Below the pieces are notes generated by a model that did no database searches, had not been told where the DNA came from, and saw only the letters and a list, made by a program, of their open reading frames with translations. A stretch of DNA of 42,403 nt from assembly GCA_025356055.1 (NCBI GenBank), contig JANXUU010000034.1, positions 1 through 42,403 of the forward strand, written 5' to 3'. Each line of letters begins with the position of its first letter. The first letter of the stretch is position 1. The DNA is from Sphingomonas sp. (lineage in GTDB: Bacteria > Pseudomonadota > Alphaproteobacteria > Sphingomonadales > Sphingomonadaceae). Below are positions 17,967 through 26,927 of this stretch, one piece after another. Position numbers and translations under genes: made by a program.

Positions 17967-19153
17967 AGCTCGATCCTGCGGCCTGGCTCGACCGACCGGG
18001 CATGCATTCGCTGCTCGACGCTCTCGACGCGAAGGGTGGTGCCAGTCGATTCGTCGGCGGCGCGGTTCGCGACCTTGCCTTTGGTCATCCGGTTTCCGAT
18101 CTCGACCTTGCGACGCGCTTCCCACCCGCCGAGGTCATCGCTCGGCTCGACGCCGCCCGGATCAAGTCGGTCCCGACCGGTCTCGCCCACGGCACCATAA
18201 CCGCGATCAGTTCGGGCACCGTCGTCGAAGTCACCACGTTGCGCTCCGACGTCACCACCGACGGCCGCCGCGCAACCGTCGCCTTCACCAATGACTGGGC
18301 CGCCGACGCTGCGCGCCGCGACTTCACGATTAACGCGCTCTACGCCGATCCGCTCAGCGGCGAAGTGTCCGACCCCGCCGGCCAAGGGCTCGCCGATCTG
18401 GCCGCGCGCCACGTCCGCTTCATCGGCTTGCCGCTCGATCGAATCGCCGAGGATCATCTCCGCATCCTGCGTTTCTTCCGGTTCCACGCCCGCTTCGCCA
18501 CCGGCGCCCCCGACGCCCCCGCGCTCGCCGCCTGCGCCGCCCGCGCCAACGACTTGATGGCCTTGTCGCGCGAGCGCATCGCCGATGAATTGTTGAAGCT
18601 TCTCGCCCTTCCCGACCCGCTCCCGACCGTCGCGATCATGATCGAGCACGGCATCTTTCGACCAGTCCTCCCCGAGATCGACGACGCCGCCCCACTCGCC
18701 GCCCTTTCAACCGCCGAACAAACCGCCTCCATCCCCGCCGACACCTTGCGCCGCCTCGCCGCACTCCTCCCCCGTGATTCGCTCATCGCCGAGAAGATCG
18801 CCGTTCGCCTGAAACTCTCGCTAAAAGCCCGCAAGCGCCTGTCCCAGGCCGCCGACCCGACCGATCTCGGCCCGCCGCAAGCCCACGCCTACCGCCTCGG
18901 CACCGAGTCCGCGATCGATCGGCTGCTGCTGGCTGGCCGGCCCGTCGACGCCGCGGCAATCGCCGACTGGCCGCTCCCGCGCCTGCCTATGTCGGGCGGC
19001 GACCTCATTGCGCGAGGTCTCCCCAAAGGCCCGATTGTTGCGCGAACACTCAAAGCCATTGAGCAGCAGTGGCTCGACGCCGGCTTCCCGACCGGCTCGG
19101 CCTTCGATCGCATTGCCACTGAGGCCATTGCCGTCGCGACGGCGTCGCGATAG
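17963..19153 (+). CDS. cca: CCA tRNA nucleotidyltransferase
   Basis: Adds or repairs the 3' CCA of tRNAs. The 396-residue class II enzyme has the nucleotidyltransferase motif VGGAVRD (31-37), catalytic Asp46 and Asp48 (SDLDLAT), and the ARRDFTINALYADPLSGEVSDP nucleotide-binding region, followed by a helical tRNA-binding half. The C-terminal half is Ala-rich. It starts at GTG 17963, four bases before the end of the Nudix gene. The tRNA-Gln gene in this window already encodes CCA, so this enzyme probably acts mainly in repair for that tRNA. Confidence 0.94.
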   Translation: MKLDPAAWLDRPGMHSLLDALDAKGGASRFVGGAVRDLAFGHPVSDLDLATRFPPAEVIARLDAARIKSVPTGLAHGTITAISSGTVVEVTTLRSDVTTDGRRATVAFTNDWAADAARRDFTINALYADPLSGEVSDPAGQGLADLAARHVRFIGLPLDRIAEDHLRILRFFRFHARFATGAPDAPALAACAARANDLMALSRERIADELLKLLALPDPLPTVAIMIEHGIFRPVLPEIDDAAPLAALSTAEQTASIPADTLRRLAALLPRDSLIAEKIAVRLKLSLKARKRLSQAADPTDLGPPQAHAYRLGTESAIDRLLLAGRPVDAAAIADWPLPRLPMSGGDLIARGLPKGPIVARTLKAIEQQWLDAGFPTGSAFDRIATEAIAVATASR

Positions 19154-19163
19154 GCAACTGAAG

Positions 19164-19748
19164 GTGGACGCTTCCCTCTCCCGCCCCGCCGCCGATCCCG
19201 CCGCTCGCCAGCGGCTGGTCGAAGCGCTCGTCGCCACCGGCCGCGAGGATCGTTCCGCGTTCCGAACGCTCTACAATCTTACCTCGGCGAAGCTATTTGG
19301 CGTGATCCTGCGTATCTGCAACGACCGGCAGGCCGCGGAGGAAGTGTTGAGCGAAGTCTATCTGACCATCTGGAAGCGGGCGGGGGCGTTCGAGCCTGGT
19401 CGTGCTTCGCCGATCAGCTGGCTTGCTACCATCGCCCGCAACCGTGCGATCGACTGGCGCCGCTCGGCCCGCCGCACCCCTTCGACTCCGCTCGACGAGG
19501 CACCCGACATAGCCGACGACCGTGCGACCGCAATCGACACATTGCTTCAGAACGAAGAGGCGCGCGCGCTCCATCTCTGCCTTGATTCACTCGACGAGAA
19601 GCAGCGCATCGCGATCCGCACCGCCTTCTTCGACGGCTTGACTTACGCCGAGCTCGCCGAACGCCAGGCGGTCCCGCTCGGCACGATGAAAAGCTGGGTC
19701 CGCCGCGGGCTTCTCCGGCTGAAGGATTGCCTCGATGCCGCAGCCTGA
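19164..19748 (+). CDS. ECF sigma factor, SigK-like
   Basis: A 194-residue extracytoplasmic-function sigma factor. Region 2 reads FRTLYNLTSAKLFGVILRI and AEEVLSEVYLTIWKRAGAF followed by SWLATIARNRAIDWRRSARR; region 4 reads LDSLDEKQRIAIRTAFFDGL then TYAELAERQAVPLGTMKSWV. GTG 19164 is the likely start, 10 bases after cca. The last 14 bases overlap the next gene, an RskA-like anti-sigma factor, which marks the pair as a sigma/anti-sigma switch. A fasciclin-domain gene follows, as in the SigK-RskA-MPT70/83 system of mycobacteria, and is the natural candidate target. Confidence 0.92.
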   Translation: MDASLSRPAADPAARQRLVEALVATGREDRSAFRTLYNLTSAKLFGVILRICNDRQAAEEVLSEVYLTIWKRAGAFEPGRASPISWLATIARNRAIDWRRSARRTPSTPLDEAPDIADDRATAIDTLLQNEEARALHLCLDSLDEKQRIAIRTAFFDGLTYAELAERQAVPLGTMKSWVRRGLLRLKDCLDAAA

Positions 19749-20433
19749 CGTGCCTTTCCCAATCGATCCCGATGTCGCCGCCGCCGAGCTCGCCCTCGGC
19801 CTGCTCGAGGGCGACGATCGCGCCGTGGCGCTTCGCCGCCAACTCGCCGACCCCGCCTTCGCCCGCGAGGTTCAGAATTGGCGCGACCATTTCGCGACCC
19901 TCTTCGCCGGCAGCCAGGAACGCGTTCCTCCCGCCGCCGTTGCCGAACGGATCGAAGCGCACCTTGATCGCCCCAATGCCGGTCGTGCCGCTGCCCCCGG
20001 CTTCTGGCGCCCGCTCGCATTCGTCTCGAGCCTCGCCGCCGCTGCATTGACTGGGGTTATCTTCCTTCGCCCCGCGACAACGTCCGTTATCGCCCCTCAG
20101 GCACAGATGGTCGCCGCCATGGCGCTGTCTGATGGCAAAACTGCCCCCCTCGCCGCTTATTACGACGCGGCGCGAAGGATTGTCCGCATGCCTGGACCGA
20201 TGCCCATCCCGGCGGGCCGCAGCGCGCAGCTGTGGGCGATCACCACGGGTCACGCCCCCATTCCGCTCGGCTTGTTCCACGTCGTCGGCAACACCGTCGT
20301 CGCCGAGGCGAGAACAACCCAGGCCATCCCGGCCGGAACCACGCTCGCCATCTCGTTCGAGCCGATCGGCGGCTCGCCCACCGGCGCGCCGACGGGCCCT
20401 GTCGTTGCCAGCGGCGCGCTCAGCAGGGTCTGA
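19735..20433 (+). CDS. membrane anti-sigma factor, RskA family
   Basis: A 232-residue single-pass inner-membrane protein: N-terminal cytosolic anti-sigma part (AAAELALGLLEGDDRAVALR), one membrane segment (about 92-111, PLAFVSSLAAAALTGVIFL) and a periplasmic RskA C-terminal domain (LAAYYDAARRIVRMPGPMPI, RSAQLWAITTGHAPIPLGL). It should bind and hold the ECF sigma factor encoded just upstream and release it after regulated proteolysis. No HxxxCxxC zinc motif is present, as in other RskA proteins. The start overlaps the sigma gene by 14 bases. Confidence 0.92.
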   Translation: MPQPDVPFPIDPDVAAAELALGLLEGDDRAVALRRQLADPAFAREVQNWRDHFATLFAGSQERVPPAAVAERIEAHLDRPNAGRAAAPGFWRPLAFVSSLAAAALTGVIFLRPATTSVIAPQAQMVAAMALSDGKTAPLAAYYDAARRIVRMPGPMPIPAGRSAQLWAITTGHAPIPLGLFHVVGNTVVAEARTTQAIPAGTTLAISFEPIGGSPTGAPTGPVVASGALSRV

Positions 20434-20507
20434 CTGCATCCGCCGCCCGGCGGTCGGCGTAACTCCTTCCGCTCCACCCCCTGGAGCCACAACAGGAGTT
20501 TGCTTTG

Positions 20508-21050
20508 ATGAAAACCGCTTTCCTTGCCGTCACCGCCGCGCTGGCGCTGACCGCCGTCCCCGCCACGGCTCACAATCCGATGGTTGGCGGCGCCGCTATG
20601 TATTCGACCAAGACGATCGTCGCGAACGCGGTCAATTCCAAGGACCACACCACGCTCGTCGCTGCGGTCAAGGCCGCCGGGCTCGTCGACACGCTCAACT
20701 CGAAGGGCCCGTTCACCGTCTTCGCGCCGACCAACGCCGCCTTCGCCAAGCTTCCCGCTGGCACCGTCGAGACGCTGGTCAAGCCCGAGAACAAGGACAC
20801 GCTGACCAAGATCCTTACCTACCACGTCGTCCCGGGCCGCATTACCTCGGGCCAGATCGCGTCGATGGCCGCGCGCCATCACGGCACCGCCACGCTCACC
20901 ACGGTCGAGGGCGGCAAGCTGAAGTTCCGCAAGTCGGGCCGCGGTTTTGAGGTGATCGACGCCAAGGGCGGCCACGCCCACATCACCATCGCCAATGTGA
21001 TGCAGTCCAACGGCGTTATCCATGTCGTCGATACGGTTCTCATGCCGTAA
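20508..21050 (+). CDS. secreted fasciclin (FAS1) domain protein
   Basis: A 180-residue exported protein: signal peptide MKTAFLAVTAALALTAVPATA (cleavage near residue 21-22) followed by a single FAS1 domain with its two signature blocks, GPFTVFAPTNAAFAKLPAG and GHAHITIANVMQSNGVIHVVDTVLMP (H1 and H2). FAS1 domains mediate adhesion or matrix contacts. ATG 20508 is chosen over the adjacent TTG because AGGAG lies about 10 bases upstream. It follows the anti-sigma gene by 74 bases and ends in a strong terminator. In mycobacteria the equivalent sigma/anti-sigma pair controls fasciclin proteins, so co-regulation is likely here. Confidence 0.93.
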   Translation: MKTAFLAVTAALALTAVPATAHNPMVGGAAMYSTKTIVANAVNSKDHTTLVAAVKAAGLVDTLNSKGPFTVFAPTNAAFAKLPAGTVETLVKPENKDTLTKILTYHVVPGRITSGQIASMAARHHGTATLTTVEGGKLKFRKSGRGFEVIDAKGGHAHITIANVMQSNGVIHVVDTVLMP

Positions 21051-21057
21051 CCCGACC

Positions 21058-21103
21058 GGGCCGGCGGCGTTCGTGCCCCCTTCGTCGTCGGCCCGACCTT
21101 TTT
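21058..21103 (+). terminator. Rho-independent terminator after the fasciclin gene
   Basis: GGGCCGGCGGCG (21058-21069) pairs with CGTCGTCGGCCC (21083-21094), a 12-bp stem with two G-U pairs, and is followed closely by TTTTT (21099-21103). It lies 8 bases past the stop codon and closes the DUF1285-to-fasciclin gene run before the convergent phosphatidyltransferase gene. Confidence 0.85.
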
Positions 21104-21138
21104 CATCGACACGGTGCGGGCGAAATGCCGGACCGGGA

Positions 21139-21831
21139 TTAGTAGCGCGGCGCGGGTTCCTGCGCGGCGAGCCGGCGGGCAGTGACGACGGTCTGAACAA
21201 CGAACATCACGATCAGCCCCAACCCGACCCCGCCGACGAGCAGGTCAAAGCCCGAGACGTCCCCGAACAATCCCCGACCCGCGCCGAGCATCAGCATGGC
21301 GATGGTCATTGCGATCAGCGCGAAGCGGAGTTCGGTCGGGCCGGCATTGAAATAGGACAGCTTCAGTTCACCGAGCACGCGCGCGGCAAGATAGGCGTGG
21401 ATCGAGAGAAGCAGGTACCCGCCGAGCGCAACCAACGCGACGTCGAGCCGCACATATGGACTAAGCCCGATCCCAGCCAGGATCAGCAGCGTCGTCAGCC
21501 CATCGCAGCTATGGTCGATGAAATAACCGAACCGTGGGCGCTCGATCTTGCGGAAACGGGCGAGACTGCCGTCCATCGAATCGCCGAACCATTGAACGCC
21601 ATAGCCGACGATGGCGAGCAGCAGGAAGGCCGGGGCGAGGTTGCTCAGGACATAGCCCGCGAAGGTAACGAGCGCCCCGGCAACGCCGAGCGAGGTCAGC
21701 TTGTCGGGGGTGACCCAGCGCGGCATCTGCGCGCAGAAATGGTTAAGCAGCCGCCGCTCTGAGCGAGCAAGAATATTATCCTGGATGCGAGTGAGCGGCT
21801 CGCGTTCGGTCGGCTCCGGCCGCGTAAGCAT
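21139..21831 (-). CDS. CDP-alcohol phosphatidyltransferase family membrane protein
   Basis: A 230-residue membrane enzyme expected to join a phosphatidyl group from a CDP-linked lipid to an alcohol. The catalytic signature D-G-x2-A-R-x8-to-9-G-x3-D-x3-D is complete: Asp87-Gly88, Ala91-Arg92, Gly102, Asp106, Asp110 (in MDGSLARFRKIERPRFGYFI then DHSCD). About six membrane segments surround it. The Cys-Asp pair SCD is a variant of the usual small residue before the last Asp. The alcohol substrate is not obvious; it need not be PgsA or PssA. Convergent with the fasciclin gene. Confidence 0.88.
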   Translation of the reverse strand: MLTRPEPTEREPLTRIQDNILARSERRLLNHFCAQMPRWVTPDKLTSLGVAGALVTFAGYVLSNLAPAFLLLAIVGYGVQWFGDSMDGSLARFRKIERPRFGYFIDHSCDGLTTLLILAGIGLSPYVRLDVALVALGGYLLLSIHAYLAARVLGELKLSYFNAGPTELRFALIAMTIAMLMLGAGRGLFGDVSGFDLLVGGVGLGLIVMFVVQTVVTARRLAAQEPAPRY

Positions 21832-21929
21832 AGCGGCTTATGACGGTTCGTTGACGGTCGGGCAAGGAAAACCGCCTCAGCCAAGGGTTAAAGCGCCGCA
21901 TCGAGGCGTCAATTCCAGGTCAGACTGCG

Positions 21930-23207
21930 CTATTTCCTGGGTGCCGTCTCCGGTAGCATCAGCAGCACCGGCAGCACGCACAGCGCGACGACAGCGATCA
22001 TCGCGCCGGGCACCAGCGGCCATCCCGTCCGCCCGATCAACAGCTGCGCCAGCCACGGCGTCAGCCCGCCGAACACTGCGGTCGCCGCGGTTGCCCCAAA
22101 CGCCAGCCCGCTCAACCGCCCCTCGCCGGGAAATTGCTCGGCGGTCGTGACCGCGCCGACCGCGCTGACCCCGCCCGCCACGGCCGCCAGCATCACCGCC
22201 CCGAACAGCGCCCGCCCGGCCGACCCGCTCGCCATCAGCGAGAACATCAGCATCGGCAGCAGCGCGGCGGCAATCGCCAGCATAACGAGCACCGGGCTGC
22301 GCCCCACCCGGTCCGACAACAGCCCGACAAACGGCGTGACCGCGATCACCGCGACCGCCGCCAGCGTCGAGAGCGTCAGCGCGCTCCCCTCCCCCAGCTT
22401 CCCCGCCGAGGTCAGGAACGTCGGCACATAGGTAATCCCGACATAATAAGTGATCGACCCCAGCGCCGAGATCGCAAACCCCCGCGCGATCCCCTTGCGA
22501 TGATTGGCCAGACTATGCCGCAGCGGGCTGGCCGGAACCGTGCCTGCCGCCTGCTGCCGCTCAAAATCAGGGCTCTCCTCGATCGTCGCGCGCGCCACCA
22601 GCACCGCTCCCGCCAATACTGCCCCGAACAGGAACGGGATCCGCCACCCCCACGCGGCCAGCGTCACCTCGCTCGTCAGTGCGATCGTCGCCGCCGAAAT
22701 GCCCACCGCGAGCAGCCCGCCGACCTCGCTCGCCGCCGCCGCCAGCGAAGTCACCAGCCCGCGCCGATGCGCCGGCGCGCCCTCCATCAGATAGGCGACG
22801 ACTCCGGTATATTCCCCGCCGACCGAGAACCCCATGATGGTGCGCATGACGAGCAGCAGCACCCCGGCGGTCGGCCCGACGACCGACCGCGTCGGAAGCA
22901 GCCCTGTCGCCAGCATCGCCAGGCTCATCATCGCCATCGACACCAGCATCATCCGCCGCCGCCCGTGGCGATCGCCGATATGCCCGAACACCACCGCCCC
23001 GAACGGCCGCGCGAGATAGGCAATCGCGAACCCGCCGAGCGTCGTCAGCAGCGCGCCCTCGCCCCCACCGAAGAACAGCCGCGACAAAACCGTGGCAAAA
23101 TAGAGGTAAAGCGTGAAATCATACCATTCGACGATCGTCGAAAAGCCCGCAATCACCAGCGACGCGCGCGACACGGTGCGGTGTTCGATCGATTCGGGGT
23201 CCCTCAT
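21930..23207 (-). CDS. MFS transporter of the metabolite:H+ symporter (MHS) group
   Basis: A 425-residue 12-segment carrier. The first segment has the MHS mark IVEWYDFTLYLYFATVLSRL; the loop 2-3 motif is GHIGDRHGRRRMM; segment 4 holds GFSVGGEYTGVVAYLMEGAP, also typical. These carriers take up compatible solutes, citrate, shikimate or similar acids. ATG 23207 is chosen instead of ATG 23222 because GGAGGAACGA directly precedes it. The long antisense frame over this gene on the plus strand is a high-GC shadow. Substrate is unknown. Confidence 0.9.
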   Translation of the reverse strand: MRDPESIEHRTVSRASLVIAGFSTIVEWYDFTLYLYFATVLSRLFFGGGEGALLTTLGGFAIAYLARPFGAVVFGHIGDRHGRRRMMLVSMAMMSLAMLATGLLPTRSVVGPTAGVLLLVMRTIMGFSVGGEYTGVVAYLMEGAPAHRRGLVTSLAAAASEVGGLLAVGISAATIALTSEVTLAAWGWRIPFLFGAVLAGAVLVARATIEESPDFERQQAAGTVPASPLRHSLANHRKGIARGFAISALGSITYYVGITYVPTFLTSAGKLGEGSALTLSTLAAVAVIAVTPFVGLLSDRVGRSPVLVMLAIAAALLPMLMFSLMASGSAGRALFGAVMLAAVAGGVSAVGAVTTAEQFPGEGRLSGLAFGATAATAVFGGLTPWLAQLLIGRTGWPLVPGAMIAVVALCVLPVLLMLPETAPRK

Positions 23208-23695
23208 TCGTTCCTCCAACATCTTCGAACCTTACAAATAATAATTTGCGGGAGGAGGCTTGGCCGTAAAAATAGCTCGCTCGATTGCCAGATGATCTAC
23301 CTCATCGGCCAAATTGTCGACGGTTGGCAGTTGCGCAAGGACGGGTATTGGCGTCCGCGCCCTAACGGTAGCGTCCGCTGCAACCTGGAATAGCCAAGTG
23401 TGGCATCCGCGTCGTCTGTTTCCTTGGTCGCCCGATCGGCGCGCTCGACGACGACCTCGGCTGCGCGAGCGAGCTTGCGCTCACCGCGAACCCCGCCATC
23501 TGTCGTGGAGAAACTGCGCATTACGACCGGTCGCGTTGCACCCCTGTGGTCGTCGCCGGCCTCGCCCGCTGTCCCGATCCTGCACTGCGCGCGACTTGCG
23601 CCCCCACTTGACGCCGCGCCAGGCGCGGAAAAGGCGGGCGCTGTCAGTGACCGGACGCAACGGAAGATTAACCGGTTGCGCCTAAGCCATTGGTG
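23208..23695. other. 488-base divergent intergenic stretch, no convincing gene
   Basis: It separates the minus-strand MHS carrier from the plus-strand GGDEF-EAL gene. On the plus strand, a frame from 23372 to 23611 has GC-rich third positions and encodes a Cys-containing peptide (CGIRVVCFLGRPIGALDDD...), but it has only a CTG start at 23378 and no ribosome-binding site. It may be a gene remnant. An imperfect hairpin (CGCAACGG ... CCGGTTGCG, 23656-23680) lies just before the GGDEF-EAL start. Confidence 0.4.
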
Positions 23696-25462
23696 ATGCA
23701 GGCACTTGCCCCTCGCAGTCCGGCACAGGCCGGAGCGTTCGACGTGGTCGCGCCCGAGGGTTGTTGCGTATTTGTCTCGACTGGCGACCGCTCCCTGCTC
23801 GATGCCCTCCCGATCGCGGCCGCGGTGGTCGAGCGCGGACTAGGTGGCGCTCTCCTCCTCGTGGCCTGGAACCGTCGGCTCGAAGAGGCGATCCGCTCCT
23901 CCAACAGCGACCGCTTCGATCCCGCCGCTTTGCCGATGCTCCACGAAGGCCGCATCGCCGTCCTGATGAGCGATTTCCTCGATGGCAGCGCCGAGTTCAT
24001 CGACGAGCTCGAATTTCGCGATGGTGACGGTCTCGGTGCGCGTCACTTCCGAATGAAGCTCGCGCCTTTGCCCGGCGATCCCGAGACCGGCAATCGCCGC
24101 TGCCTCGTCAGCCTCATCGACCGCACCGTCGAGGTCCGCGCCGAACAGTCACTGCGCGCCGAAATGCTCCGCGACAGCCTGACCGGCCTGCCCAACCGCC
24201 TTGGCTTCACCGAAACGATCGAAAAAATTGGCACTTCCCAGTCGCGCGACTTACCCGGCGGCGCCGAACATGCCGTCCTCGTCGTCGACCTGCTCCGCTT
24301 CAGCCGCATCAACGAAAGCATGGGCAGCCTCGTCGGCGACGAATTGCTGATCACCTTTGCCCGCCGCTTGATGTCCACCCTGCGCTCTGGCGACATGCTG
24401 GCACGCACCGGCGGCAACGAGTTCGGTATCCTCGTCGGGATCCGCCGCGGCCGGGACGATGCCCGCGCCGCCGCCGACCGCATTCAGCAGGTGCTGACCC
24501 AGCCGTTCCGCCTGTCCGAGCTCGAGATCAAGGTCGAGTGCGCGATCGGCGTTGCGTTGATGAACACCGGCGACGACAGCGAAGAATTGTTTCGCAATGC
24601 CCAGTTCGCGGTCAAACAGGCCAAGCACAGCGGCTGCCCGCAAATCTACGAGCCGGGCGAAGCCAGTGCCGCGCGCCGCCGGTTTTCGATCGAGACCGAG
24701 CTCCGCCGCGCGCTTGAAAAAGACGAGATAAAGCTATTTTACCAGCCGATGATCGACCTCAAATCAGGCCGCGTGTCTGGCTTCGAGGCCCTCGCCCGCT
24801 GGACCCACGCTGACCGCGGCGAGATTTCCCCAACCGAGTTCATCCCCGTCGCCGAAGAGAGCGGCCTCATCCTCTCGCTTGGCCGCTGGGCGATGGACAG
24901 GGCCGCGCACACCCTTGCCGGCTGGGACGCCGCCGCCGGTCGGCCCCTCCCCTTCACCGTCTCGGTCAACCTCTCGGCGATCCAGGTCGCGCGCGACGAC
25001 GTTGCCAACGTCGTGTCGAGCGCACTGCGCTCGAGCGGCCTCACCGGCAACCGTCTCATCCTCGAACTCACCGAAAGCTCGATCGTCCAGGACCCGGGGC
25101 GCGCCATTCGCGTGTTCGACGCCTTGAAAGCCCTCGACACGACCGTCGCGATGGACGATTTCGGCACCGGCTATTCCAGCCTCGCCTACCTCCAGCGCCT
25201 GCCGATCGACGTGCTCAAGATCGACCGCAGCTTCGTCACCGGAATGATGCGCGACGCCGACAGCGTCGCCATCGTCCGCGCCGTGCTCAGCCTCGCCGAG
25301 GCGCTCGGCATGTCGACCACCGCCGAAGGCATCGAGACCGTCGAGCTCGCCACCACCCTCGCCACGCTGGGCTGCGCCAACGGCCAGGGCTACTATTACG
25401 CCAAGCCGCTCGAGGCCGACGCCGCGTTCGAATATTGGGCATCGCGTTCGGGGACCGTGTGA
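23696..25462 (+). CDS. GGDEF-EAL protein with degenerate GGNEF site, likely c-di-GMP phosphodiesterase
   Basis: A 588-residue protein: an N-terminal sensor-like region (1-155), a GGDEF domain (about 160-325) and an EAL domain (about 335-585). The cyclase active site reads ARTGGNEFGILVG (near 239), with Asn in place of the Asp/Glu of GG(D/E)EF, so cyclase activity is doubtful and the domain may act as a GTP sensor. The EAL site keeps FEALARWTH, LELTESSIV, AMDDFGTGYSS and DVLKIDRSFV, pointing to active c-di-GMP hydrolysis. No membrane segment is clear. ATG 23696 is preferred over TTG 23690 and GTG 23693. Confidence 0.92.
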   Translation: MQALAPRSPAQAGAFDVVAPEGCCVFVSTGDRSLLDALPIAAAVVERGLGGALLLVAWNRRLEEAIRSSNSDRFDPAALPMLHEGRIAVLMSDFLDGSAEFIDELEFRDGDGLGARHFRMKLAPLPGDPETGNRRCLVSLIDRTVEVRAEQSLRAEMLRDSLTGLPNRLGFTETIEKIGTSQSRDLPGGAEHAVLVVDLLRFSRINESMGSLVGDELLITFARRLMSTLRSGDMLARTGGNEFGILVGIRRGRDDARAAADRIQQVLTQPFRLSELEIKVECAIGVALMNTGDDSEELFRNAQFAVKQAKHSGCPQIYEPGEASAARRRFSIETELRRALEKDEIKLFYQPMIDLKSGRVSGFEALARWTHADRGEISPTEFIPVAEESGLILSLGRWAMDRAAHTLAGWDAAAGRPLPFTVSVNLSAIQVARDDVANVVSSALRSSGLTGNRLILELTESSIVQDPGRAIRVFDALKALDTTVAMDDFGTGYSSLAYLQRLPIDVLKIDRSFVTGMMRDADSVAIVRAVLSLAEALGMSTTAEGIETVELATTLATLGCANGQGYYYAKPLEADAAFEYWASRSGTV

Positions 25463-25490
25463 CCAGCGCCGAAACGGCCAATTTTTCGGA

Positions 25491-26261
25491 TCAGCTTGCC
25501 GCCGGCTCCCGGTCGACCCCGCTGATCGTGAGGTAAGTAACCAGGGCGACAATCACGACGAGGAACACCGCGCTGACGCCCATCGTCGTCAGCCCGAGCC
25601 CGCCATCCTTCGGCGCCTGCGTCAAAAAGTCGCCCATCGACGCACCCAATGGCCGGGTCAAAATATACGCCGCCCAGAACGCCAGCACCGGATTGATCAG
25701 CCTGGCATAACAGCCCGCGGTGATCGCCGCGATCAGCCCGCCGAAGATCGCCTCCGACAACGCATAGCCGAGCCCCATCTGCTCCGACACCAGATCGCCC
25801 GCCGCGGTCCCCAGCGCAAAGGTGAACAGGATCGCCGCCCAGTAGAACCCCTCGCGCCTCCGGGTCGTGATGTCGTGGATCGAAAGCGTGTGCTCGCTGC
25901 GGTACCACAGCGCGAACGTGACCGCGAGCGCGACCGCGAACAGCGTCGTCGAGACGATCAGGCTGACCCCGAAAGTGTCCGACAGATTGTCGGTGATCAG
26001 CGTGCCGACGATCGACAGCAACACCACCGTCACCCAATAGACCCACGGCACATAGCGCGTCTGGCGCATCTGCACGACCAGCAACCCGATCAGCAGCACG
26101 GCGGCGATCAGCGAGGTCGTGGTCAGCCCCAGCCCAAGATTGAAATTGAGAAAATCCGCCCCCGTCTCCCCGACCGTGGTGGCGAGCACCTTGATGATCC
26201 AGAAGAACAACGTGACCAGCGGCACCTTGTTGAGCAGCTGGCGGGAGGCGGTTTCGGTCAA
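25491..26261 (-). CDS. COG4705-type integral membrane protein
   Basis: A 256-residue protein with about eight membrane segments and two related halves, including KVPLVTLFFWIIKVLATTVG and GETGADFLNFNLGLGLTTTS, and a second similar GTAAGDLVSEQMGLGYALSE. This pattern matches COG4705 (membrane-anchored proteins of unknown function). The open frame extends to 26414, but TTG 26261 is the likelier start: AAGGA lies 7 bases upstream and similarity begins right after it (LTETASRQLLNKVP). Convergent with the GGDEF-EAL gene, 28 bases apart. Confidence 0.8.
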   Translation of the reverse strand: MTETASRQLLNKVPLVTLFFWIIKVLATTVGETGADFLNFNLGLGLTTTSLIAAVLLIGLLVVQMRQTRYVPWVYWVTVVLLSIVGTLITDNLSDTFGVSLIVSTTLFAVALAVTFALWYRSEHTLSIHDITTRRREGFYWAAILFTFALGTAAGDLVSEQMGLGYALSEAIFGGLIAAITAGCYARLINPVLAFWAAYILTRPLGASMGDFLTQAPKDGGLGLTTMGVSAVFLVVIVALVTYLTISGVDREPAAS

Positions 26262-26458
26262 ACGGCGATCCTTCGCGGGCGATGGCCCATGACGGGTAAC
26301 GGGACCGGTACGCAATCGTTCCTGTGTGAAAATGGAGCGCGCACAGCTCCAGCCATCCGCGAGGAATATCGGCTGGCCCATGACCCCTGCCCCATCACGC
26401 TCCATCCTGAACAAGTCGGTTTCGGGGCGCAGGGGAAAAGGCTATTCCTTACCGCCGC

Positions 26459-26809
26459 CTAGGCATGGCACACGGGAAGGAGCCAAGTATTTGGAGCGGC
26501 GACCGGCCCAGCACTCGGTTTGGTTTTCGAGCCAGGCTCGGTCGATCCCGCTGCCGGAGCGCGGGTAGTCGAGCAGCACAGCGGCGGTACATGTTTGTCC
26601 GGTTCGGTGGCGGCCCGATCGTTCGCGCCCGCACCTTTGGTCTTGATCGCACTTGGCTCTGCCGCAACGGCGGCGTCCGGGACGGGCGCGCTCGGGATAC
26701 AATCCACCCCGCCCGCACCCTTCATCTTGATCGCATGGGCTCCGGCAATGTCTGCCACACCGCTCACCAGGAACGCCGCAGCTGCCAATAGGCCAATTTG
26801 CCTTTTCAT
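26459..26809 (-). CDS. small secreted protein with repeated AIKxKGAG motif, unknown
   Basis: A 116-residue product with a clear signal peptide (MKRQIGLLAAAAFLVSGVADIAGAHA). The mature part has two copies of AIK(M/T)KGAG (near 26 and 54) and a third weak copy (SKTKPSAGP), separated by Ala/Pro-rich linkers, with Cys residues in VDCIP, PPLCCSTT and LPVCHA. An AGGGGGAGAATGACATG sequence provides a ribosome-binding site (GGGAG). I do not recognise the family. It lies between the COG4705 gene and parC on the same strand but with wide gaps, so it is probably transcribed alone. Confidence 0.65.
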   Translation of the reverse strand: MKRQIGLLAAAAFLVSGVADIAGAHAIKMKGAGGVDCIPSAPVPDAAVAAEPSAIKTKGAGANDRAATEPDKHVPPLCCSTTRAPAAGSTEPGSKTKPSAGPVAAPNTWLLPVCHA

Positions 26810-26927
26810 GTCATTCTCCCCCTCAGTCGTGCCGTCGCCAGCATCCGCCCTGATTACCGGTGGGTGCCGCCGGGTCGATTAAGCCAGCCTTAACCGGCCA
26901 TAGCGGGGACAGCGCGCCAGCCGTCCC

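Noticed and set aside
22134-23393. 419-residue plus-strand frame
   Set aside because: Arg-rich shadow of the MHS carrier gene.
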